Source of the DNA: Polynucleobacter kasalickyi
GTDB taxonomy: Bacteria; Pseudomonadota; Gammaproteobacteria; Burkholderiales; Burkholderiaceae
DNA: 64,000 nt
Assembly: GCF_900176405.1 (NCBI RefSeq)
Contig: NZ_FWXJ01000002.1
Coordinates: forward strand, 1 to 64,000
Reading direction: 5' to 3'
The notes beneath the pieces are model-generated. The model searched no databases. It worked only from the letters and a program-made list of their open reading frames with translations, and was not told the origin of the DNA. The translations under genes and the position numbers were made by a program. Of the stretch, positions 36,548 through 44,004 are shown piece after piece. The stretch's first letter is position 1; each line of letters starts with the position of its first letter.

Positions 36548-39037
36548 TTACTTCATTTTTTTACTCGGCCGAGTAGACCTTGGTGGCAAGCCAGTATGTT
36601 GGGTCAGAATTTGGCCTTTTACTGGTGAGTTGGTTCTGCCTGCCGTGGTTCTCGCTGCGGTGGTTCTAGAACCAGTAGTTCTCGCTGGCGTAGCTGTTTT
36701 ACTAGTCAACCCAGAACGTGCAGCACCCTTCACACCAGGTCTGGCTGGTTTGGAGTCGATATTGTTGCCAGGCAAGGTGAAGTCTCTGGGATTATTCACG
36801 AGCTTAGTACTCACTCTAGTTGGTGAGCGTGGATTGGCCGCTGAGACCGGAAAGCTAGCACTAGATGAGTTTTTACGACGCGCACTTTGATAACTACCAT
36901 CGGTTTGTGGTTGATAGCTCGGAATTAAATGGTGCTTACCATTCCCTATCAAATCAGCGCGACCCATTTTTTTCAAGGCCTCCCGCAATAACGGCCAGTT
37001 GTTGGCATCGTGATAGCGTAAGAAAGCTTTATGTAAACGACGACGTTTTTCACCGCGCACAATATCAACGACTTCACTATCTCTAGTTACTTTGCGCAGG
37101 GGATTCTTATTTGAGTGATACATCGCCGTAGCGGTTGCCATCGGGGAAGGATAAAAGGTTTGAACTTGATCGGCTCTGAAACCATTTTTCTTGAGCCACA
37201 TCGCCAGATGCATCATATCTTCATCACTGGTACCAGGGTGAGCTGCAATAAAGTAGGGGATCAGGTACTGTTCTTTACCTGCTTCTTTAGAGTATTTATC
37301 AAACAACTCTTTGAAGCGATCATAACTACCAATTCCTGGTTTCATCATCTTTGATAATGGGCCACCTTCGGTGTGCTCAGGAGCAATCTTGAGATAACCA
37401 CCGACGTGATGCGTTACCAATTCTTTAATGTATGCTGGGGCCTTCACAGCAAGGTCGTAGCGTAAGCCTGAACTGATTAAGATCTTCTTCACACCTTTGA
37501 GCGTACGAGCACGGCGGTAGAGCTGAATGAGTGGCGTGTGGTCGGTATTTAAGTTCGGACAGACATCTGGGTAAACACAAGAGGGTTTACGGCAATGGGC
37601 CTCGATTTCTTTGGATTTACAAGCAATCCGGTACATATTGGCCGTTGGTCCACCTAAGTCAGAAATGACGCCAGTAAAGCCAGGGACTTTATCTCGAATG
37701 TCCTCAATCTCACGAATAATGGAATCGGAAGAACGGTTCTGAATAATCCGTCCTTCATGTTCAGTAATCGAACAGAAAGTACAACCACCAAAACAGCCGC
37801 GCATGATGTTGACGGAAAAACGAATCATTTCCCAAGCAGGAATCTTCGCATCACCATAACTTGGATGCGGAGCACGAGCATATGGTTGATCAAACACGAA
37901 ATCCATCTCTTCAGTAGTGAGTGGAATTGGTGGCGGATTTAACCAAACATCACGCTTGGATGGACCATCACCATGTTGCTGGACCAGTGCACGCGCATTA
38001 CCTGGATTTGTTTCCAAGTGCAAAATACGACTCGCATGCGCATACAAGACTGGGTCGCGTTTGACGGTCTCATAACTTGGTAAGCGGATAACGGTGTTAT
38101 CTCGACTCAAGCGTTGCTTAGGAGATAAGGAAATTTGTACCGGCGTAAAAACAGGTTTCGTCATCGAAACAGCGGGAACTTCGGTATTTATAGTACTGGC
38201 AAGATTGGCATCTTCTTTAGCGCAAGATTCACCTTGTGCTGCGGCTTGTTCATCCGGCATTAAATACGGATTAATCGGCGGGTCAATTTTGCCTGGTTCA
38301 TCGACTTCGGTCGAATCAATTTCTAAATAGCCTTGGGCTGAACTTCTTCGAATGAATGCAGTTCCGCGTACATCGGTAATGTCGCCAATGGCTTCACCAT
38401 TCGCTAAACGATGGCTGATTTCAACGAGGGCACGTTCCGCATTACCGTACAACAAGATATCAGCTTTAGCATCTACCAAAATGGAACGACGTACTTTATC
38501 TTGCCAATAATCATAGTGGGCAATTCGACGCAATGAAGCTTCGATACCACCCATGACGATTGGCACACCAGGATATGCTTCTTGGCAGCGTTGGGCATAC
38601 ACTAAAGAGCATCGATCCGGACGTTTGCCACCTTCGCCACCAGCTGTATAAGCGTCATCTCGGCGGATTTTATGATCGGCGGTGTAGCCATTAATCATCG
38701 AATCCATATTGCCAGCCGTTACCCCAAAATAGAGGTTCGGAGCACCAAGAATCTTAAATGGGTCAGCGGATTGCCAGGCTGGTTGAGAAATAATCCCAAC
38801 TCTAAATCCTTGTGATTCGAGCAGGCGACCAATAATAGCCATACCGAAACTAGGGTGATCCACATAAGCATCACCAGTAACGATGATGATGTCACAACTA
38901 TCCCAACCCAGCTCATCCATTTCTTGACGACTCATCGGAAAGAAAGGTGCGCGACCGTAACACTCTGCCCAGTATTTAGGGTAAGAGTTCAGGGAAGGTG
39001 CTGAAGGTATTGAGAAAGGTATTTTTGGTTCGCCCAT
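36548..39037 (-). CDS. YgiQ-family radical SAM protein
   Basis: 829 residues from the ATG at 39037 (an upstream TTG at 39070 is less likely). The N-terminal domain is of the cobalamin-binding-like type ([18 protein letters not shown]). The radical SAM motif CFGGCTFC has Cys415, Cys419 and Cys422 to hold the [4Fe-4S] cluster, followed by [12 protein letters not shown]. Then comes the YgiQ C-terminal region with the [11 protein letters not shown] motif. The last ~120 residues are a basic, low-complexity tail with repeated RTT units that looks disordered. The YgiQ reaction is not established. Confidence 0.92.
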   Translation of the reverse strand: MGEPKIPFSIPSAPSLNSYPKYWAECYGRAPFFPMSRQEMDELGWDSCDIIIVTGDAYVDHPSFGMAIIGRLLESQGFRVGIISQPAWQSADPFKILGAPNLYFGVTAGNMDSMINGYTADHKIRRDDAYTAGGEGGKRPDRCSLVYAQRCQEAYPGVPIVMGGIEASLRRIAHYDYWQDKVRRSILVDAKADILLYGNAERALVEISHRLANGEAIGDITDVRGTAFIRRSSAQGYLEIDSTEVDEPGKIDPPINPYLMPDEQAAAQGESCAKEDANLASTINTEVPAVSMTKPVFTPVQISLSPKQRLSRDNTVIRLPSYETVKRDPVLYAHASRILHLETNPGNARALVQQHGDGPSKRDVWLNPPPIPLTTEEMDFVFDQPYARAPHPSYGDAKIPAWEMIRFSVNIMRGCFGGCTFCSITEHEGRIIQNRSSDSIIREIEDIRDKVPGFTGVISDLGGPTANMYRIACKSKEIEAHCRKPSCVYPDVCPNLNTDHTPLIQLYRRARTLKGVKKILISSGLRYDLAVKAPAYIKELVTHHVGGYLKIAPEHTEGGPLSKMMKPGIGSYDRFKELFDKYSKEAGKEQYLIPYFIAAHPGTSDEDMMHLAMWLKKNGFRADQVQTFYPSPMATATAMYHSNKNPLRKVTRDSEVVDIVRGEKRRRLHKAFLRYHDANNWPLLREALKKMGRADLIGNGKHHLIPSYQPQTDGSYQSARRKNSSSASFPVSAANPRSPTRVSTKLVNNPRDFTLPGNNIDSKPARPGVKGAARSGLTSKTATPARTTGSRTTAARTTAGRTNSPVKGQILTQHTGLPPRSTRPSKKMK

Positions 39038-39165
39038 AATTAGTGTCTGATTGTAGGGGATTTCGCCCAAGTTTGCTTGTTTAATATTGACTTTAAGCCT
39101 GAGTATTCGGCTTGAAGAGAAAGTTTTGTGTAATTTACACGGAACTACATCGAAAAATACCGGTT

Positions 39166-39201
39166 AAAAACAAAATCCACAAGGGGAGTACCTTGTGGAT
39201 T
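39166..39201 (-). terminator. Intrinsic terminator for the glycine-zipper lipoprotein gene
   Basis: A perfect 11-bp stem (AATCCACAAGG and its complement, 6-nt loop) followed on the minus strand by TTGTTTTT. It lies 28 bases after the stop at 39229. Confidence 0.8.
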
Positions 39202-39228
39202 AGGTATTGAAGAATAGTAGTGATTGTC

Positions 39229-39723
39229 TTAGCGTGGCGTATATCCAGGTGGCGGTGGCGGCGGATTCATCGGTGCTGGAGCAGGTGTGTGCGATTGGGT
39301 ACGGTAGCCAGGAATTTGATTCCCTTTGCTGTACATACACTGTTGATAGGCGATGTCATAACGTCGTTGCACATCATCGGATGATTTAGAGCCAGCCCCA
39401 GTCCCAGCTAGCGTGCCACCGACGAGGCCAATGCCTGCACCTGTAGCGGCAGATCTGCCACTATCACCCATGAGCACACCAGCAACTGCGCCAATGGCAG
39501 CGCCAATTGCTGCAGTCTTGGCGGTATCTCTTGCAGCAGTATCGTTTGCATTCATATTTGTGGAAGATTCCGCATATTGACGGCATTCATAATCTTCAAA
39601 CTTAAATACCTCGAATGGTTTACCTGCGCCTGGCATGACGGCCACACTGGGTCCAGAAGGCTTGGTTGCGCAGGCAGATAAAGTAGCTAGGAGTGCTAAA
39701 GCAATAACGGTTTTATTCATCAT
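39229..39723 (-). CDS. Glycine-zipper lipoprotein
   Basis: 164 residues. Lipobox LSAC at residues 15-18 anchors it to a membrane. A central glycine zipper (AAIGAAIGAVAGVLMG, then GAGIGLVGGTLAGTGAG) is the kind found in YMGG-like and 17-kDa antigen-like envelope proteins. The C-terminus is proline-rich (PPPPPPGYTPR). Probably a small structural envelope protein; function unknown. Confidence 0.85.
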   Translation of the reverse strand: MMNKTVIALALLATLSACATKPSGPSVAVMPGAGKPFEVFKFEDYECRQYAESSTNMNANDTAARDTAKTAAIGAAIGAVAGVLMGDSGRSAATGAGIGLVGGTLAGTGAGSKSSDDVQRRYDIAYQQCMYSKGNQIPGYRTQSHTPAPAPMNPPPPPPGYTPR

Positions 39724-39785
39724 GAAACATTCTTTCTAAAAATAGGTCAATCAACTTACTACTCTAAAGCGTCTATGATTAATTT

Positions 39786-40166
39786 TCAATTAGGTCTTGG
39801 TGCTTGTGGTTGGGAAGGTACTGTTTTCCAACCTTCAGCACATTCTTTTACGTAAGGATAATAGGTGTTTGTGCTTTGACAGAAGTACCAATTATTGGCT
39901 GCTTGCGCCGGTTGAATATAGGTGGGTGCAGCTTCCTGAATAATGACAGGCGCTGGATTTACAGGCACCACTGTTGGGCCATAATAAGGATAAGCATAGC
40001 CTGGATACGCAGGCCCGTAGTATGGGTATGGGCCTAAATTGATCCCAACACCAAAACGTGGCCCACCCCATCCACCATGATAGTGACCGTAGTAGCCATG
40101 CGCGCTAGCATTGCTCACTGATAAAACAGCAACAATAGTTAACAAAAGTAATTGTAGTTTTTTCAT
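39786..40166 (-). CDS. Exported Tyr/Gly/Pro-rich small protein
   Basis: 126 residues from the ATG at 40166, which has GGGAG just upstream; the frame begins at 40178. Sec signal ending NASA. The mature part is rich in Tyr, Gly and Pro (YYGHYHGGWGG, YPYYGPAYPGYAYPYYG), then a C-terminal motif WYFCQSTNTYYPYVKEC with GWKTVP, seen in many betaproteobacterial envelope proteins of unknown role. The two cysteines may pair in the periplasm. Confidence 0.8.
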   Translation of the reverse strand: MKKLQLLLLTIVAVLSVSNASAHGYYGHYHGGWGGPRFGVGINLGPYPYYGPAYPGYAYPYYGPTVVPVNPAPVIIQEAAPTYIQPAQAANNWYFCQSTNTYYPYVKECAEGWKTVPSQPQAPRPN

Positions 40167-40490
40167 ACGCACTCCCATCGATTGATGTTTTGATACTAAA
40201 TTCGTAACGTTAACTCAAATTCACTAAATAAAACCCTAGCTAAAGAACGATTCATACAATTCATTGAGTATTGGTTATTTTGACCAACCATACTGCAAAA
40301 TACTTACGAAAAATCAAAAAGTAGTTCAATTGATCGAATCGCTTTTAGCAAAAATATCAGTTGTAGTTAATTAACGCACCAGTAGTTTAAAAGAAGACAT
40401 CTGGAGGAAGATTTATTGCGGCATAAAAAATGCCACGGGATTAGCCAAGAAGTTTTGTCGTGAATCGTCTAATGAAATAGACCAAAGAGC
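40167..40490. other. Intergenic region between the exported protein gene and lexA
   Basis: No gene is visible. It contains the promoter region of the minus-strand exported protein gene and a small perfect inverted repeat around TTGGTTATTTTGACCAA near 40270. No operator can be named. Confidence 0.4.
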
Positions 40491-40528
40491 AAGTATTTCC
40501 ATTCAGTGTTTGCTAACCGGAAATACTT
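40491..40528. terminator. Hairpin after lexA
   Basis: A 10-bp perfect stem (AAGTATTTCC and its complement) with an 18-nt loop, 13 bases beyond the lexA stop. No U-run on the minus strand; assigned as a likely terminator by position. Confidence 0.45.
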
Positions 40529-40541
40529 TTAACAACTGCTT

Positions 40542-41210
40542 TTACAGACCATTTGGTCGAATTAAGCCAACGGCTAAGCCTTCAATCGCAAAATCCACCC
40601 CTTCGTTGACGATGATTGGATCAAAATCTGGGTTTTCAGCAATTAACTGAATTTGAAGCCCTTGTGGGGTTTTAAGTTTTAGCCAGCGTTTGACGGTGAC
40701 TTCTTCTTCAATTCTGGCAACTACAATATCGCCATTGCGTGCTTCATGTGCTTTTTTGACCGCTAAATAATCGCCATCTAAAATACCAGCATCGCGCATA
40801 CTCATACCGCGTACTTTGAGTAAATAGTCAGCGCCTTGCGAAAACAAGGAAGGATCGACGGGGACTTGTTTTTCGACATGTTCGACCGCAAGAATTGGCG
40901 AACCAGCCGCTACTCGACCAATTAAAGGCAGGGTCAATTGTGCAAAGGCTTGCGATGGCAAGGTCATCTGCTTGGCAACTTGTCTGAGGCGCTCAGATAA
41001 ACGAATCCCTCGAGACGTTCCCGGACTCAGTTCTAAGTAACCTTTTTTTGCCAAGGCTTTTAAATGTTCCTCTGCAGCGTTGGCAGATGCAAAGCCGAAT
41101 TGTTGTGCAATTTCAGAGCGGGTCGGTGGGGCACCAAATTCCCGAATAGAGTCCTCTACTAATTTTAAGATTTCAGCTTGCCTAGGCGTTAATTTTGGTA
41201 AATCAGTCAT
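40542..41210 (-). CDS. lexA: LexA SOS-response repressor
   Basis: 222 residues. N-terminal winged helix-turn-helix ([41 protein letters not shown] in two parts). Autocleavage site Ala102-Gly103 in RVAAGSPIL, catalytic Ser137 in RGMSMRD and Lys153 in LAVKKAHE complete the peptidase S24 dyad. It represses DNA-damage genes as a dimer until RecA filaments trigger self-cleavage. Two LexA-box-like sites lie in its own upstream region, so it is very likely self-regulated. Confidence 0.96.
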   Translation of the reverse strand: MTDLPKLTPRQAEILKLVEDSIREFGAPPTRSEIAQQFGFASANAAEEHLKALAKKGYLELSPGTSRGIRLSERLRQVAKQMTLPSQAFAQLTLPLIGRVAAGSPILAVEHVEKQVPVDPSLFSQGADYLLKVRGMSMRDAGILDGDYLAVKKAHEARNGDIVVARIEEEVTVKRWLKLKTPQGLQIQLIAENPDFDPIIVNEGVDFAIEGLAVGLIRPNGL

Positions 41211-41227
41211 GAGCTAGCCCACTTTCT

Positions 41228-41243
41228 CTGTTGATATATACAT
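41228..41243 (-). promoter_or_regulatory. LexA-box-like operator, proximal
   Basis: CTGT-N8-ACAT on the plus strand, one base off the gammaproteobacterial/betaproteobacterial consensus CTGT-N8-ACAG, with an alternating AT core. It is 18 bases upstream of the lexA ATG. Confidence 0.65.
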
Positions 41244-41244
41244 G

Positions 41245-41260
41245 GTGTGATTCTATACAG
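41245..41260 (-). promoter_or_regulatory. LexA-box-like operator, distal
   Basis: GTGT-N8-ACAG, also one base from consensus, directly next to the proximal site (1-bp gap). A tandem arrangement also occurs at E. coli lexA. Confidence 0.6.
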
Positions 41261-41392
41261 TTTTAAAAGTAAACACAATACTTTCCATTACGATTTTTGC
41301 GTATTATCCTTAGAGTAATTCCCAGAATAAAATGAACCATCTTTTAAGGAGTCTTTTTCTGGGACCAGGATCATGGTGGGGAGACACTAGCG

Positions 41393-42409
41393 TTGAAAAA
41401 TATTTTAATCATTGGCATGGGCGGCACGATTGCGGGGATCGCTCCTGACCCAGAGGTTGATCCTTTAAATTATGCTGCTGGGCAAGTAGGGGTTGCTGAT
41501 CTTTTAAAAAATAGTTTGCCACCTCAACTTAGTGGGTTGGTCCACCTTAAAACCTTACAACTAGCCAATATTAATAGTGGCGATTTAACGGAAGATTTAC
41601 TTTCTAAATTGGGGCAAACCGTGGGCGATGCCCTACGACAACGTCAATATGACGGCATCGTCATTACACATGGGACGGATACGATCGAAGAAACTGGCAT
41701 CTTTTTGCATTTGGCTTTTTCTAGATTGGCAAGTCGTCTAGGCAAGGCGGTCGTTCTGACTGGGGCAATGCTACCTTCCAATGTGAGTGGAGCTGATGGT
41801 CCCCAAAACTTATCGAATGCGGTGGAGCTTGCTGCATTTTTAGGCGTCTCTTTTCAACCGAAGCTGCGATTGTCGGGAGGTGTTTATGGGACCTTTGCGG
41901 GCAAGGTCATTTTTGCCAAAGATTATCTGAAAAGAAGCTCAAATCAGATGAATGCGCCGGTGATGGATAGTCTGGATTTATCTGCTAATCCAAGCATGTT
42001 GCCACCAAAAAGTACTGAGTTTGCGCTGAATTTTCCGAAGAGTGGTGAGGCTTGGCCATGGGTCGAAATCTTAACTAGCCATGCTGGAGTTCGCCCAGAT
42101 GTTTTTAAATTCCTTTTAAAACAAGGGGTTGAAGGTGTTGTGTTGGCAGGTACTGGGCAGGGGAATGTACATGAGAATTTAATGGAGAGTTTGTTGCTTG
42201 CGAAAGGGCAACAACTGCCGATGGTGCGTGCCTCACGTACCTTGCTTGGGGATATTCGTCCTGAAGTGCCTGTGAGTGATCAATCTTTAGGCACGGTGGC
42301 GGCTAGAAATTTGTCCCCCGCCAAAGCCAGGGTTGCTCTGCAATTATTCATCTATTCGCAGGGAGCCCAAAAGGATTTTGATTTAAGGCATTTATTTGAT
42401 ACAATCTAA
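41393..42409 (+). CDS. Asparaginase
   Basis: 338 residues. TTG start at 41393 with GGGGAG eight bases upstream; it gives KNILIIGMGGTIAG, the expected N-terminus with the nucleophilic Thr12. The second signature, ITHGTDTIEET, holds the other catalytic Thr-Asp pair, and GAMLPSNVSGADGP follows. No signal peptide, so a cytoplasmic enzyme hydrolysing L-asparagine to aspartate and ammonia. It precedes the rpsF cluster by 124 bp. Confidence 0.9.
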   Translation: MKNILIIGMGGTIAGIAPDPEVDPLNYAAGQVGVADLLKNSLPPQLSGLVHLKTLQLANINSGDLTEDLLSKLGQTVGDALRQRQYDGIVITHGTDTIEETGIFLHLAFSRLASRLGKAVVLTGAMLPSNVSGADGPQNLSNAVELAAFLGVSFQPKLRLSGGVYGTFAGKVIFAKDYLKRSSNQMNAPVMDSLDLSANPSMLPPKSTEFALNFPKSGEAWPWVEILTSHAGVRPDVFKFLLKQGVEGVVLAGTGQGNVHENLMESLLLAKGQQLPMVRASRTLLGDIRPEVPVSDQSLGTVAARNLSPAKARVALQLFIYSQGAQKDFDLRHLFDTI

Positions 42410-42533
42410 GGCTACCCTTTGCAAGTTGCAGGATTTCCTCTTTTTGTAAAGTTTTTTGTTGTCCCCCTTGCTACACTGACAAATCTCATTGAGGTTTGGA
42501 CGCCCAGGTAGCTTTTACCACAAGGAGTGTTTG

Positions 42534-42902
42534 ATGCGTCATTATGAAATCGTATTTATCGTCCATCCGGACCAAAGCGAGCAAGTGCCCGCGATGATCG
42601 ATCGTTACAAGGCTACTTTAAGTGCCGCTAACGGTAAAGTCCATCGTGTTGAAGATTGGGGTCGTCGTCAGATGGCTTACATGATCAACAAATTAGCCAA
42701 AGCCCATTATGTATGTATGAATATTGAGTGTGATCAGGCTACTTTGTCTGAGCTCGAGCATGCATTCAAATTTAACGATGCAGTTTTACGTCATTTGATT
42801 ATTCAAATGAAAAAAGCTGAAACTGAACCTTCGATCATGATGAAAGAAGTTCAGCGTGAAGAATCTCGCAAAACTCAGCAAGTGGAGGCGCCTGCTGCTT
42901 AA
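42534..42902 (+). CDS. rpsF: 30S ribosomal protein S6
   Basis: 122 residues from the ATG at 42534, which has AAGGAGTG upstream; the open frame extends to 42489 but the S6 N-terminus is [18 protein letters not shown]. Core S6 motifs [17 protein letters not shown] and a charged C-terminal extension. It binds S18 in the 30S platform. First gene of rpsF-priB-rpsR-rplI-dnaB; the stop overlaps the priB ATG (TAATG). Confidence 0.97.
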   Translation: MRHYEIVFIVHPDQSEQVPAMIDRYKATLSAANGKVHRVEDWGRRQMAYMINKLAKAHYVCMNIECDQATLSELEHAFKFNDAVLRHLIIQMKKAETEPSIMMKEVQREESRKTQQVEAPAA

Positions 42903-43210
42903 TGGTTGAACCTAGTCTGAACTTAAATTCTTTCAGATTAACGGCTCGCCTCAGTTCTAAAGAAGCTATTCGATATTCCCCTGCGGGACAAGCAATACTG
43001 AAATGTGAATTACAACATTCAGGTACTGTGATGGAAGCAGAGAAAATGAGAAAAGTGGAAATGAATTTGATGGCAATTGGGGTAGGACAGATAGTCAATG
43101 TCTTAGACCAGTTAGAAATAGGTCAGTTAATTGATGCATCAGGATTTATGGCACAGATGGGATTTAATCGTAAAGCACTCGTCTTTCATATAACAAACAT
43201 TAATACCTAA
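42902..43210 (+). CDS. priB: Primosomal replication protein PriB
   Basis: 102 residues, OB-fold protein related to single-strand binding protein (NSFRLTARLSSKEAIRYSPAG, then KVEMNLMAIG). Takes part in replication restart with PriA. Located, as in enteric and betaproteobacterial genomes, between rpsF and rpsR. Confidence 0.93.
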   Translation: MVEPSLNLNSFRLTARLSSKEAIRYSPAGQAILKCELQHSGTVMEAEKMRKVEMNLMAIGVGQIVNVLDQLEIGQLIDASGFMAQMGFNRKALVFHITNINT

Positions 43211-43231
43211 TAAATACATTAAGGAAATATC

Positions 43232-43507
43232 ATGGCCTTTGGCAAAAAAAATGTAGATTTTAAGAAAAAGCCGGCACAAAACCCGCTATTTAAGCGTAAG
43301 CGTTTTTGCCGTTTCACAGTAGCAAACGTTGATCAAATCGATTACAAAGATGTCGAGACATTGAAAGACTTCGTTGGCGAAAACGGTAAAATTACTCCTG
43401 CACGTCTAACTGGTACAAAAGCAAAGTATCAACGTCAGTTAGATACAGCTATCAAGCGCGCTCGTTTTTTAGCGTTCTTGCCGTTCACTGATCAACATAA
43501 ACACTAA
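43232..43507 (+). CDS. rpsR: 30S ribosomal protein S18
   Basis: 91 residues. S18 core: [21 protein letters not shown], then [21 protein letters not shown] (in parts). The GGCAAAAAAAATGTAG opening gives a basic N-terminus. Binds S6 and 16S rRNA. Confidence 0.97.
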   Translation: MAFGKKNVDFKKKPAQNPLFKRKRFCRFTVANVDQIDYKDVETLKDFVGENGKITPARLTGTKAKYQRQLDTAIKRARFLAFLPFTDQHKH

Positions 43508-43521
43508 TTGGAGAAATATTC

Positions 43522-43974
43522 ATGCAAGTCATTCTTCTTGAAAAAGTAGCCAATTTAGGCAATCTAGGTGATGTAGTTCGTGTTAAAGATGGTTTTGCAC
43601 GTAACTTTTTAATTCCACAACGTATGGCTCGCCGTGCAACTGAATCAGCAATTGCTGATTTTGAAGCCCGTCGTGCAGAACTAGAAAAAATTGCAGCTGA
43701 AAAACTCGCGCAATCACAAGCTGTTGGCGAAAAATTAGCAGGTCAAGTGATTGAGATCAGCCAAAAAGCTGGTGTTGATGGCCGTTTGTTTGGCTCTGTA
43801 ACAAATCACGATATCGCTGCAGTTTTAATTGGCAAAGGTTTCACTATCGAAAAAGGTGCTGTTCGTCTCCCGAATGGTCCATTAAAAGCGGTTGGTGAGT
43901 TCCCAGTAGCGATTGCACTTCATACTGATGTAGTAGTTGAAGTCAACGTCAAGGTTACTGGCGAAGCTGCTTAA
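43522..43974 (+). CDS. rplI: 50S ribosomal protein L9
   Basis: 150 residues, typical L9 length. N-terminal domain [17 protein letters not shown] with [15 protein letters not shown], long connecting helix, C-terminal RNA-binding lobe ([13 protein letters not shown]). Last ribosomal gene before dnaB. Confidence 0.97.
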   Translation: MQVILLEKVANLGNLGDVVRVKDGFARNFLIPQRMARRATESAIADFEARRAELEKIAAEKLAQSQAVGEKLAGQVIEISQKAGVDGRLFGSVTNHDIAAVLIGKGFTIEKGAVRLPNGPLKAVGEFPVAIALHTDVVVEVNVKVTGEAA

Positions 43975-44004
43975 GTCTTAATCTTCAACTATTAAAGATT
44001 GAAG

